Of a stretch of 64,000 nucleotides of DNA, positions 46,600-56,600 are shown piece by piece; position 1 is the stretch's first letter, and each line of letters begins with the position of its first letter. A model generated the notes under the pieces. The model made no database searches, was not told where the DNA came from, and saw nothing but the letters and a program-made list of their open reading frames with translations. Source of the stretch: Clostridia bacterium (GTDB lineage: Bacteria > Bacillota > Clostridia > Acetivibrionales > DSM-2933); contig JAOABQ010000050.1 in assembly GCA_026418275.1 (NCBI GenBank), positions 170,409 to 234,408 of the forward strand, written 5' to 3'. Both the position numbers and the translations under genes were made by a program.

Positions 46600-47961
46600 T
46601 CAATTTGCATTCAGGCTGACATGAAAGTTCTTTACATCGGATACCATCTTTCTAGACAAGAATAAAAACGTCATAAATGCTAATATAATGGCTAATATAC
46701 CAATTTGCGTTATGGGTTTTCTTACTTCCCTTATCTGATTAACGGAAAGTTTTTCCTCAACGCCGATAACCCACATGCCAATTGTCTTACCGCTGCTATC
46801 TTTAAGGGGTGTATATCTTGCAATGTATCCTCTGTCCACAGCAGTAGTTTCTCCTGTATATTCCTTGCCTTGAATTAAAACAGTCTCTACAACTTCATCA
46901 GATGCTTTGGTTCCTATAGCTCTTTTCCCATCAGCCGTTAAAATATTTGTAGAAATCCTTGTATCGCCCATAAAAATAGTTGAAAAAGATTCTGTATTGG
47001 AACTGATTTTATCTACGAATACCGAGGTATCATTTAAGGAAATTGTGCCTTTATACAGCTTGTTATCTTGAATTGACCAATCTCCCTTATATAGCTCATC
47101 AATCAGCATATGTCCCAATTCCGAACTGGCATTCAACCTGTCTTTTATACTATTGTCTTCAAGATTATTAACAAACCTCCCAATTGTGAAACCCTGAATA
47201 GTAACCCAAATCACAACAAATGTACCTATAAGGACTAATGACATCATTAAAACTTTTTGTTGTGTTTTATTGTTGTTTGAATCAGATCCAAGGAAGGAAA
47301 CCTTATGTGTATCTATGTCAGTAAGATATCTTCTTGAATAGAGCTTCAATATTACGCAGCCTACTATACCACATAATATTGAAAAAACAACAATTGAAAT
47401 CCTCATCGCTAATATCTTACTGCCCTGATTGCCAACTTGGCCTTTTGGCATACTCACAGACCACATTCCAATCACTTTGCCCCCATTGTCTTTTATTGGT
47501 AGGTATTTTACGGCATATTTTTCACCAAGAATAGTGGATATTTCTTCATAATCAGCGCCTTTTTTTAAAACGTTTTCAACCACCTCACTGGATACCTTGG
47601 ATCCGACCGTTCTTTTACCATTGTTATCCAGTGCACTTGTCGCCACTCCTTCATCGCCAAGATATATGGTTGCAAGTGAACCCGTTTTTTCTTTAATTGC
47701 ATCTACAACTTCAAAATTGTTGTTTACCAGGTTCTCTCCTATAAACAGCTTGCCATCCTTCACATTCCAATCACCATCATATTTAGTCTCGATGATATCC
47801 ATCCCCAGGTTTGAAATGCAATCCAATTTTGCTGATATGCTCTTCTCCACTAAATTATTAACCCTGTTATCCGTAACAAAAAAGACCGTGGTTGTAAATA
47901 GTGCGATAAGAACAATAGATATCCTCAGCAGTTTTTCTTTTAACATAACCTTTTTTTTCAT
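46600..47961 (-). CDS. Tandem-Cache membrane sensor without output domain
   Basis: 453 residues from ATG 47961, chosen for AGGAG 8 nt upstream; the frame runs 30 codons further. There are two copies of a helix-Cache unit: transmembrane helix, ~140-residue extracytoplasmic domain (first with LFIGENLVNNN and KYLPIKDNGGKVIGMWSVSM, second with LYKGTISLNDT and RYTPLKDSSGKTIGMWVIGV), transmembrane helix. This is the single-Cache (sCache) type seen in chemoreceptors and sensor kinases. No HAMP, MCP, kinase or GGDEF domain follows. It probably senses a small ligand and passes the signal to an unknown partner. Confidence 0.8.
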   Translation of the reverse strand: MKKKVMLKEKLLRISIVLIALFTTTVFFVTDNRVNNLVEKSISAKLDCISNLGMDIIETKYDGDWNVKDGKLFIGENLVNNNFEVVDAIKEKTGSLATIYLGDEGVATSALDNNGKRTVGSKVSSEVVENVLKKGADYEEISTILGEKYAVKYLPIKDNGGKVIGMWSVSMPKGQVGNQGSKILAMRISIVVFSILCGIVGCVILKLYSRRYLTDIDTHKVSFLGSDSNNNKTQQKVLMMSLVLIGTFVVIWVTIQGFTIGRFVNNLEDNSIKDRLNASSELGHMLIDELYKGDWSIQDNKLYKGTISLNDTSVFVDKISSNTESFSTIFMGDTRISTNILTADGKRAIGTKASDEVVETVLIQGKEYTGETTAVDRGYIARYTPLKDSSGKTIGMWVIGVEEKLSVNQIREVRKPITQIGILAIILAFMTFLFLSRKMVSDVKNFHVSLNAN

Positions 47962-48078
47962 ATCTACATCTCCTCTTTCAAAAAACAGTACACATCCCTT
48001 TATAAAATGTATTCCAAACATAATACTACATTGTATATCAAAAAAAAGCAATGTTTTTATAAATTTATATTATTTACA

Positions 48079-48243
48079 TTAATTTACATAAGCTAAATGA
48101 GAAATATTTTGTTTTAGTAATGTTATGGTAGTAGAACTACCTTGAATATCTTCTGCCATTACTTTAAGTGGTAATAATGACATTAGAAATATAATACCTA
48201 TAAGACAACATAAAATCAGGTTAAAATATTTGTTTATTTTCAT
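48079..48243 (-). CDS. 54-residue predicted secreted peptide
   Basis: ATG 48243 has AGGAGG 5 nt upstream. The first 30 residues form a good signal peptide (MKINKYFNLILCCLIGIIFL then a polar region ending KVMA), leaving about 24 residues starting EDIQGSSTTITLLKQ. It is upstream of and in the same direction as the Cache-sensor gene, 117 bp apart. It may be a signalling peptide, or the start of a longer protein that was cut short. No family is recognised. Confidence 0.5.
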   Translation of the reverse strand: MKINKYFNLILCCLIGIIFLMSLLPLKVMAEDIQGSSTTITLLKQNISHLAYVN

Positions 48244-48556
48244 ACTTCCTCCTAAACTGGGTATGTTTTCATGACCAAAGCATAAGATAAATTTTAATTT
48301 AACATGAGTTGAATGTCAATTAATCCTAAAGCATGATAATTAAAAATTATAATGGAAGTTTTAGCATTCAATTCCATATTAAACTAGGTAAATGTATTCT
48401 TTCATTCTTAAAACAACGCACTTCACCAATTTTTCAAACAATTTTACAAGAAAATCATAAAGACTCCTCTTTCTGTGGGATATTTGATATAATATGTTAT
48501 AGGTTTACAAAATACTTATAAAATTAGTGGTCTATACATTGGGAGTTGGGGGGAAT
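48244..48556. other. Intergenic region before the lipid cluster
   Basis: 313 bp, very A/T rich. It must carry the divergent promoters. An extended -10 (TGATATAAT, 48485-48493) is the best candidate for the plus-strand cluster, giving a leader of about 55 nt. The sequence resembles the extended -10 at 46458. No RNA gene or convincing frame was seen. Confidence 0.4.
48485..48493 (+). promoter_or_regulatory. Candidate promoter of the lipid/polyketide cluster
   Basis: TGATATAAT, an extended -10 element, ends 63 bp before ATG 48557. The -35 region is poor, as is common with extended -10 promoters. Confidence 0.4.
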
Positions 48557-49603
48557 ATGAATAAGAATGTATATTTTTTTCCTGCATGGAAAAAGAAAAC
48601 AGTTAACCGATATTGTGAAATTAAGTCGACATCATCGTACACACCAGTGAGAACCCTTAATAATGAGGACATAATACATAAATATAATCTGCCATTCAAA
48701 TCATCTGCAATTGTAAAATCTATAGGAGTTGAATCAAGGCATGTCGCTGGGGAAAACGACGCTGATTCTGATATTTTGCAGATAGCAGCAGACAAGTGCC
48801 TGAAGCAGTATGGATTAAAGCCTGATGCGTTATCCAGGCTTATAGTAAATAAGTTTTATGGTGATAATCTTTTGCCAATGACAGCAAGCATGCTGCAGAG
48901 AAAGCTAGGCAGCAATACTGCTGTTCATGCATTTGATGTGGATGGTGGAACATCATCCTTTCTGCATTCGGTAGATGCTGCTTCAAGGTATATTAATACC
49001 GGGGACGACTATGTTCTTATTGCCTCAGGAGGTATTTGCAATAGGCTGATTAGCAAAACGGATGCAAGAGTGGCGTTTCTTTTTGGGGATGCGGCAGCTT
49101 CAATACTGCTTGGACACTCGGAGGAACAGCATATTTTAGCGAGTTATTTTTATTCGAATTATGAATATCTGGAACTTGCAAAAGCAATAGTACCTTTTTC
49201 ATTTGTTGATTCTGGTGAAAACTTAAGTATAGGTCATGATAATCCAATGTATGCATTGTATCATATGGATAATTGGAAGAATGCAGAAGATTTTTATAGA
49301 GAGGCAGTATCGGCTATATCCGAAAATTTATTTTTAGAAAGTGGACTGGGGAAGAATGACATTGATTTGGTTCTCATAACTGAAAATAACCGTAGGATAT
49401 GGGAACTAACTTTGGAGGTACTGGAAATTGGAGAGGAAAAAAGCCTGTCACTTTTAAAAGATCATGGAAACACCATGTCTGCAATGCTCCCTCTTCTGTT
49501 AGATCATGGTTTCAAGACAGGAAGAATACAAAAAGGTATGAACATAATGCTTATATCCCATGGAGAAGGATTAAGCGGCGGGGGCTTATTATATAAAGCC
49601 TAA
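48557..49603 (+). CDS. KAS III-like protein lacking the catalytic cysteine
   Basis: 348 residues from ATG 48557 (GGGGGG upstream). It has the thiolase fold of FabH/HMG-CoA-synthase-like enzymes: NEDIIHKYNL start, LIVNKFYGDN, the dimer-interface region, FLFGDAAASILLG and DHGNTMSAM (Asn305). At the active-site position it has DGGTSSF, so Thr132 replaces the cysteine present as Cys131 in the partner (50071-51111). The usual histidine motif H-Q-A-N is also absent (TENNRR). It should therefore not form acyl-enzyme by itself. It may be the structural or chain-length subunit of a heterodimer, as PqsB is to PqsC. It is the first gene of the cluster. Confidence 0.82.
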   Translation: MNKNVYFFPAWKKKTVNRYCEIKSTSSYTPVRTLNNEDIIHKYNLPFKSSAIVKSIGVESRHVAGENDADSDILQIAADKCLKQYGLKPDALSRLIVNKFYGDNLLPMTASMLQRKLGSNTAVHAFDVDGGTSSFLHSVDAASRYINTGDDYVLIASGGICNRLISKTDARVAFLFGDAAASILLGHSEEQHILASYFYSNYEYLELAKAIVPFSFVDSGENLSIGHDNPMYALYHMDNWKNAEDFYREAVSAISENLFLESGLGKNDIDLVLITENNRRIWELTLEVLEIGEEKSLSLLKDHGNTMSAMLPLLLDHGFKTGRIQKGMNIMLISHGEGLSGGGLLYKA

Positions 49604-49629
49604 TACTATAAATTTTTGGAGGATTAAAG

Positions 49630-49896
49630 ATGAAGATGGAAGAAAATCAGGTTTATGATAAGGTGAAAGAAATATTGGTAGATTATTTACGCGTTAATGA
49701 AAATGAAATTAATCCGGAAACAAATCTTGTTGATGAGTTATGCGCAGATTCTATTGCCCTTGTAGAGTTGGGATTCAGGTTCTCTGAGACTTTTTCCATT
49801 CCTATGATTGAGGGAGATTCAGAACTTTTTATTATGGAAAATCTGGTAGCACATATCATAAAGCTGATGAATAAGGAGATTGATTCAATAATATAG
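49630..49896 (+). CDS. Discrete acyl carrier protein
   Basis: 88 residues. The four-helix ACP pattern carries the attachment site in CADSIALVEL (Ser41). ATG 49630 has GGAGGA 6 nt upstream. It lies between the two KAS III-like genes, so it probably carries the acyl chain they use, loaded by the AMP-forming ligase downstream. It keeps Ser, unlike the four carrier domains in the megasynthase. Confidence 0.9.
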   Translation: MKMEENQVYDKVKEILVDYLRVNENEINPETNLVDELCADSIALVELGFRFSETFSIPMIEGDSELFIMENLVAHIIKLMNKEIDSII

Positions 49897-49900
49897 ATAC

Positions 49901-49987
49901 CCAACTTTAAAGTTGAATTTTCTTCATCCTGCGAATGCACAAAACCCTGCATTCTCGGACTCAGGGTGTTTTAAGGTTTAAAGTTGG
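49901..49987 (+). promoter_or_regulatory. Structured spacer, possible attenuator
   Basis: An 11-bp outer inverted repeat (CCAACTTTAAA, 49901-49911; TTTAAAGTTGG, 49977-49987) encloses two exclusive hairpins: GAATGCA/TGCATTC and CCCTG (49945-49949)/CAGGG (49962-49966). The latter is followed by TGTTTT, like a terminator. It lies between the ACP gene and the second KAS III-like gene, where it could lower downstream expression. Confidence 0.5.
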
Positions 49988-50070
49988 TTATCTTTAGCAG
50001 TTAATATTCCATACGTAGCGAAAAATAATCACCGAACATTATAAATGATACAGTTTTTTTGGAGGTTTTA

Positions 50071-51111
50071 ATGGGCACAGAAGTAAAATTTCCTGAAATC
50101 AGACCTCTTAAGATGGATAGACACGCAAGGGTCGTATCAACAGGGGTTGGTTTGCCAAAGAGTGTGATTTCCAATCAGGACATAATCGACTATTATAACA
50201 TAATAGCAACAGATAGGGCAGTTGAATATTCGTTGGGAATAAAGGAAAGAAGGTGGAGTGATACTGATGAAACACTTGTAGACATCATGACAGCGGCTGC
50301 TGCCCAATGTCTTGAACGTGCAGGTGTGGAGATAGACAAGGTGGACAGGGTAATTTATACCAAACTTTTTGGTGATTATATTATACCAGCCGCATCAATA
50401 GGACTTTTAAAAAAGCTTGGGGCTAAAAAAGGAATACCTGCGTTTGATATTTGTTCAGCATGCAGCGGATTCATGCATGCTATGGATCTTGCGATGCGAT
50501 ATGTAGCTTCAGGGGATGAATATGTCCTTATACTTGGAGGATGTGTTATTGCAAATTGTGGAAGGCACTGGAAAAATCCCGATACCAAGACAGTGTTTTT
50601 ATTTGGTGATGCTATTTCAGCAATGCTTATAGGGCATTCTGAGGTAGAGAGCTTTATGGCTTCTTACCTTTTAACAAACCATTCATTGTATGATAACGCA
50701 AAGGTAGCTTTTGGAACGAGTTTTATCCGAGAAGGGGCTCAACGGTTAGAGCCGGACGATATTCGGATGAAAATACTGGATGGCAATCTGGTTTTCAACA
50801 GCACTGCTCAATATGCTAAGATTATTTCGGACAAGCTTTTAAATGAAACAGGGCTAACCATTGATGATATAGACTTTTTTGTCACATCGGATCAGTCCAC
50901 AAAGATATGGGAGGCTCAGCTAAAAGAGATTGGAATCCCAAAAGAGAAAAGCTGCAGCCTATTCTATAAACATGGCAACACTGTAGCAGCTATGAGCCCT
51001 TTAAATCTTAATGAACTGATTGTTTCGGGACGCTTAAAAAGGGGTGATATCGTAATGATGCAGGCTCATGGTGCGGGTGCCAGCAGTGGAGGCATGATAT
51101 TCAGATATTGA
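50071..51111 (+). CDS. KAS III-like protein with catalytic cysteine
   Basis: 346 residues from ATG 50071 (GGAGG upstream). Same fold as the protein at 48557-49603, which it resembles along its length. The active site is DICSACSGF with Cys131, and KHGNTVAAM holds Asn303. The histidine segment (VPHQAN in FabH) reads VTSDQS, so the His of the Cys-His-Asn triad is missing or displaced. It may act as an acyltransferase or an atypical condensing enzyme, with the cysteine-less paralogue as a partner, on the discrete ACP. Confidence 0.85.
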   Translation: MGTEVKFPEIRPLKMDRHARVVSTGVGLPKSVISNQDIIDYYNIIATDRAVEYSLGIKERRWSDTDETLVDIMTAAAAQCLERAGVEIDKVDRVIYTKLFGDYIIPAASIGLLKKLGAKKGIPAFDICSACSGFMHAMDLAMRYVASGDEYVLILGGCVIANCGRHWKNPDTKTVFLFGDAISAMLIGHSEVESFMASYLLTNHSLYDNAKVAFGTSFIREGAQRLEPDDIRMKILDGNLVFNSTAQYAKIISDKLLNETGLTIDDIDFFVTSDQSTKIWEAQLKEIGIPKEKSCSLFYKHGNTVAAMSPLNLNELIVSGRLKRGDIVMMQAHGAGASSGGMIFRY

Positions 51112-51128
51112 TTAAGAGGGGGGCAATT

Positions 51129-52610
51129 ATGAATTATTGTGAATTATTGTTTGACACGGAAGAAAAAGATCTGGATTTAGAAGCACTTATTGATGCGGAA
51201 AACGGAAGGAGGATGACGTATGGAGAACTGATTGAAGAGGTTAAAAAAACAGCGGGGGTACTGGATGCAAAGGGCTTTAAAAGTGGAGACGTGATAGCAA
51301 CTCATTTATACAATAGTATTGAGGCAGCGGTTGTACTTTTAGCTATTCAATACATTGGAGGCGTTATATGTCTTGTAGACCCATTGTTTAGACCCAATGA
51401 AGTTATTTACTATATTGAGGACTCATCTGCCAAGGGGGTGATTACATACCTTAAAAGCACTGAGATAGATATCCCTCAAAATATTAAAACAAACTTAATC
51501 AATATTAATGAATTTAGCGAGGAAATAAAATCATTTACATACGAGGATAAAGAATTTTATCATTATAAAGAGAATGAGCTTGCGATGCTTCTCTACACAT
51601 CAGGTTCAACTTCTACACCGAAGGGTGTTATGCTTACAGCAGGATGCTTTTTTGTATTTCTTGAAAAAAGCAATTGTTCCATGTACCGTTATACCAAAGA
51701 TGACAGGATACTGTGCTTTGTACCTTTTTCACACGGTTTCGGATCTGTTTCTATTCTAATACCTTCCTTAAATGGTAAATCAGCAGTTGTGTTTTTAAGG
51801 TCCTTTCAGCCCATGAAAATTTCCAATGCAATTTTAAATGAAAATATTACTCATATTTTTGGTGTGCCTACACACTATCAGCAGCTTTTAAGAAACGGAT
51901 CCATCCATGATTCCCTTAGAAGGTTAAAGGCTGCTTTTGCAGCTGCAGCGCCTCTTAGCTCTGAGACTGCTCTTTTCTGGTATAAAACAACGGGAATTTA
52001 TCTAGATGAAGGGTATGGCATGTCCGAAACAACAACCCTTATCGCAACTAGAATGAATAGGCTGCCTGATCCTGCCGGAGATGTAGGTTTTCCGCCAGAA
52101 GGTATACTGGAAGTAACTGTAGTTGATAAAGAAGACCGGGTTTGTGGTGATGGAATGATAGGAGAAATCAGGGTTAGGGGTAAGGGAATCATGCTTGGTT
52201 ATTTAAACAGGCCGGAGGAGACTGCTGAGAGATTAAGAGCTGGCTGGGTGTATACCGGAGATGTTGGCTATAGAAAAAGCGACGGATCTTTTGTTCTCTG
52301 TGGCAGAAAGAGTGATGTTATTAATGTTGCCGGCCTTAAAATTTCACCCATGGAAGTAGAAACAGCAATAAACTCTCATGAAGATGTTCAGGATTCGGCG
52401 GCAGTGGGCATTGAAGACAGTATTTATGGTGAAATTGTGAAGGCTTTTGTAGTTTTGAAGGCGGGGGCAAAAGTTTCGGAAAGAGACCTGATAAAGTATG
52501 TTTCCGGCAAAATTGCAAGCTTTAAAGTGCCTAAATATATTTCATTCATAGATGAATTCCCAAGAAATAACCTTGGAAAGATTGATAAAAAGGCTTTAAA
52601 GAGCATGTAG
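51129..52610 (+). CDS. AMP-forming acyl-CoA/acyl-ACP ligase
   Basis: 493 residues from ATG 51129 (AGGGGGG upstream). Adenylate-forming motifs: LLYTSGSTSTPKGVM (phosphate loop), DEGYGMSETT, YTGDVGYRKSDG and GRKSDVINVAGLKISPMEVE, with the C-terminal catalytic lysine in LGKIDKKA (Lys484). It activates a carboxylic acid as acyl-AMP and moves it to CoA or to an ACP. In this cluster it most likely loads the discrete ACP with the starter acid. It is 17 bp from the preceding stop. Chain-length preference cannot be read. Confidence 0.9.
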   Translation: MNYCELLFDTEEKDLDLEALIDAENGRRMTYGELIEEVKKTAGVLDAKGFKSGDVIATHLYNSIEAAVVLLAIQYIGGVICLVDPLFRPNEVIYYIEDSSAKGVITYLKSTEIDIPQNIKTNLININEFSEEIKSFTYEDKEFYHYKENELAMLLYTSGSTSTPKGVMLTAGCFFVFLEKSNCSMYRYTKDDRILCFVPFSHGFGSVSILIPSLNGKSAVVFLRSFQPMKISNAILNENITHIFGVPTHYQQLLRNGSIHDSLRRLKAAFAAAAPLSSETALFWYKTTGIYLDEGYGMSETTTLIATRMNRLPDPAGDVGFPPEGILEVTVVDKEDRVCGDGMIGEIRVRGKGIMLGYLNRPEETAERLRAGWVYTGDVGYRKSDGSFVLCGRKSDVINVAGLKISPMEVETAINSHEDVQDSAAVGIEDSIYGEIVKAFVVLKAGAKVSERDLIKYVSGKIASFKVPKYISFIDEFPRNNLGKIDKKALKSM

Positions 52611-52644
52611 AAGTTTTTGAATAAATTTAGGAAGGGATTTAAGC

Positions 52645-53604
52645 ATGAACGAAGCAAGCTCAATATTTGTTGATAGGCTGGGAATGGAAAAACTCATCAA
52701 TGAAAAACTTATGAAAGTAAAGCATTCTCCGAAGCATTCATTTTTTATAAATGAAGAGGTTTCTTTAGATCATATTCAATTATTCACCATGGAAAAGTCA
52801 CATATAAGGGCTGTGGAAACTGTGAACGGGGCTACTCTCTTTGAAATTGAGTCATTTTATAAGCAGCAGTATTACATGGAGAATAATATCATCAATCTTT
52901 ATTACCATCCTGCAGCCAATCCGGAGTGTAATGTTTTGATGCTTCATGGGTTGTTTGATGATAATATGGCAAATTACACATTTCTAATCAATCAGCTTAA
53001 TGATTTGAATTTTAATGTCTTTTTTATGGTTTTGCCATACCATTTTAAAAGAAAACCAAATTCAAGTTTGTTTGGAGGTGAATTCTTTTTCAGTGCAGAT
53101 TTGTTTAGAACAAGAAATGCATTTAAACAAGCTGTTTTAGATGTAGAAGCCTCTATGCAGTTTATTGGGATGCATAACAGGTTGCCAAGAAGGCTTTTCG
53201 GTTTTAGCATGGGCGGATGTGTTGCTTTCGCATATTATCTCTTGAAAAAAAATAAAGTTAAAACATTTTTGCTCAATCCGGTTACCGAACTGAGAGGGTT
53301 GGCATGGGATACGCTTTTACTTAAAACAGTAGGCCGGGATATTGATGAATGTGGGATTTGCCGGGATGAAGCAAAAAAAGTATTCATAGAAATCGATCCT
53401 TGCAAGAATATTCGAAATGATGATATTGGTGATAATCTGACAATGGCTTATTCAATGTATGATCAGATTATTGAAAAAAATAAATATGAGCATTTTTTAT
53501 CCAAAACAGGAATAAAAAATGTTATTCAATATTCAGCGGGTCACTTGAATGTTTTAAGGGTACCAAGGTTGTCTAGAGATATAGTTAAATTTATAGGTAT
53601 ATAG
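52645..53604 (+). CDS. Alpha/beta hydrolase
   Basis: 319 residues. The nucleophile elbow is FGFSMGGC (Ser188), the oxyanion region MLHGLFDDN, and the catalytic His is likely in SAGHLNVL (His300). There is no signal peptide. Since the megasynthase has no thioesterase domain at its end, this protein could release or edit its product, or transfer it to an alcohol or amine. It is 34 bp after the ligase gene. Confidence 0.85.
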   Translation: MNEASSIFVDRLGMEKLINEKLMKVKHSPKHSFFINEEVSLDHIQLFTMEKSHIRAVETVNGATLFEIESFYKQQYYMENNIINLYYHPAANPECNVLMLHGLFDDNMANYTFLINQLNDLNFNVFFMVLPYHFKRKPNSSLFGGEFFFSADLFRTRNAFKQAVLDVEASMQFIGMHNRLPRRLFGFSMGGCVAFAYYLLKKNKVKTFLLNPVTELRGLAWDTLLLKTVGRDIDECGICRDEAKKVFIEIDPCKNIRNDDIGDNLTMAYSMYDQIIEKNKYEHFLSKTGIKNVIQYSAGHLNVLRVPRLSRDIVKFIGI

Positions 53605-53675
53605 ATGAAATAATATTTATTTTAGATTTCTTGTATTGGTTTAATGTGAGGGTATTTAAACGGGAGGGTATTCTT

Positions 53676-56600
53676 ATGAAAAAGTATAATTATCCGGGGG
53701 AAAGAATCGCTGTCGTTGCTATGGGGTGTCTCATGCCGGACGCGGTCAATACCGATTTGCTTTGGAAGAATATTTTAAATAAAAAAATTTCTATTAAAGA
53801 CGTACCAGACCATATTGTCAATACATCTCTTTACTATAGACCAGAGGTAAGGGGAAAAGCAAACAAAAACGATAAAACTTACACCAAAGTCGTTGCGATA
53901 CCTGATGAAATTAATTTTTTGAACTTAAGCAGGAAATACAGGATACCGCCTGCCATGGCCGAGTATTTCGATACGAATCAAAAGGCTGCCATATACTGCG
54001 TTGACCAGGCAGTGGAGAAAATGAAAAGCAGCTTGCCAAAGGAACGTACAGCAGTTATTTTATGCTCGGGGTCTCCAGGTGGGAAATTTGAAAATGTTGT
54101 TAGAAGAACTTTTTTTGCCACTGTTGAGAACGCTATTCTAAACCATCCCCGAATTTTAGGCGGGGAATCCCGAAAAATGGAAGAGATATTAAAAGAGGTT
54201 TCTACTGAGGTCTTAAAAAATACACAGTCAATAACGGAAGACACAACTACAGGGTATTTGCAGAACATAACAGCAAGTAGAATTTCAAATATATTCGATT
54301 TATGGGGTCCTTCTTATGTCATTGATTCTGCATGTGCATCTTCTCTTACAGCCATTGCGGTAAGTGTTGCAGGGCTTTTAAATCATGAATATGACGCTGT
54401 TATTTCCGGAGGAGTGGAAGTGAGTTTATCAGAAGTCCCATTAATTGCATTCAGCGGAATCAATGCATTTTCACCTGATGGTTCATATCCTTTTGATTCC
54501 AGGGCCAATGGTTTTGTAACAGGACTTGGGGGTGGAATTGCAGTTCTAAAAAGGCTTTCAGATGCTTTAAGGGATGGAGACCAGATTTATTCCATCATAT
54601 CGGGGTATGGCCAGGGAAGTGACGGCAAAGGTAAATATATTGCAGCTCCTAGTGAAGAAGGACAGGTAAGAACGATACAAAGTGCATGCAAAATGTCCGG
54701 TTATTCGGTTGATACCATCGAAATGGTTGAAGCCCATGGAACCGGAACCATTGTTGGAGATGTAGTTGAGGTATCGGCACTCAAAAAAGCTTTTGCCAGC
54801 CTCGGTGCACAAAAGGGTAACAACTGTGGGTTGGGTTCAATAAAATCCAATATCGGTCATTTGAGAAATGCGGCAGGAATTGCCGGATTTATTAAGGCTA
54901 CCCTGGCACTCCAAAATAAAGTTCTGCCGGCAACCGCAAATATTCAGGAAGTAAACCCGAAGCTCGGACTTGAAGGCTCTCCATTTTATGTTTTGAATGA
55001 AAATAAGAAATGGATGGAAAATTCCACGCATCCAAGAAGGGCTAATGTAAGTGCATATGGTTTTGGAGGAGCTAATTACCATCTTTGCCTGGAAGAATTC
55101 AGACCGGAATTTTTACAAAAAACATATAGCTTTAGCAGTTTATCTGAATCAAAAAATACGGATCAATCATTGGAGACGTTGAAGGGAAAAGAGGAAGTCG
55201 TTTTCTTTTCAGGTGATTCCATAGAGGATATAGAGCGTGGGTTTAAATCTTTCGTTGATCATTATGAAGATGGATCATTTGAAAAGGCTGTTTATATACA
55301 TAATTTATCTGTAAGCTCCGATAAGGATTGGCGTATATCTATTTGTGCCGATTCGCTTGAGCAATTAAAGGATAAATGGCAGCTTCTTACCCAGTATATA
55401 AGTGAAGAAAAGTTAAGTGAAGCAAACCATTTGAATCTTAGAGGAATCTATATCGGAAAAGGCCCTAAGGTATCTTCCTCACAAATAGCATTTATGTTTC
55501 CGGGACAAGGTTCCCAATATCCAAATATGCTAAAGGAGCTTTATGAAACATACCCTGCGGTAAAATCCTTTTACCTAAAGGCTGATGCACTGTGGAAAGC
55601 AAAATATAACAATTCGGTGATGCCTCTTTTATTGGCTGAGGATGAAGGACAACTCAAAAACACAAAAAATACACATCCTGCAATGTTTTTGAGCAATATG
55701 GGAATGTACACGCTCTTATGTGAAGCAGGTTTAAAAGCCGATTATATGATTGGTCACAGTTTAGGGGAGATCACTTCCCTTTTTGCAGGTGAAATGGTTG
55801 ATTTGAAGTCAGCTATAAATATAATAGGTGAAAGAGGCTTCTCTTTTGATGGCATTGATGTGAATAAACGTGGAAAAATGATAAGCGTTAGGGCGAAGGG
55901 GGACAAGCTTAAAGAAATTATTGGAGACAATGGTTTTAAAATAAGTATAGCTAACATTAATTCCGACGAGCAGACTGTCGTCGGGGGCGAAAGTGAAGAA
56001 ATCGACAGGTTTTTCGACTTCCTTGCTAAAAATAGCTATAAGCACACTGTTTTAAATGTATCCCATGCGTTCCATACAAGTATGGTAACGAAGGCGGCAG
56101 ATGCGTTCTATGAAATAGTGAAAGATATAAAATTCAATCATCCTAAATCTAAAATCATGGCATGCCATTTAACGGATTTCTATAATGATTTGAAAATAGA
56201 AAATATGGCGGATTTATTGAAGGATCAAATTCTTTCATCCGTTAATTTCAAAGACTCGATATTAAAGCTTTATGACAGCGGTGTGAGGGTATTTATTGAA
56301 ACGGGGCCTTCCAATGTTTTAACAAACCTTGTTAAGAATATTCTTTCAGACAAGGATGTGAAAATTGTAAATACCAATAACAAGAGCAAGTGCTCGGTAG
56401 AAGCCTTCAAGCAAGGTCTTGCGGCGCTCTTCGCGTATGGTGTTGAGGTTTCTTCCGTTCCGTCCAATCATATTCTCGGATTGCAGGAAGAAGGAACTGC
56501 CAGTGTTGTTTATAATGTGGGAGCCAAAACAGTTGATTTGAGTTTCGATAAAAACAATGGGCTAAAACAGGAATTTACAGGCACCATGCAAAAAGATATT

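Noticed and set aside
48333..48521. 62-codon frame just before the lipid cluster
   Set aside because: No ribosome-binding site; it covers the likely promoter region.
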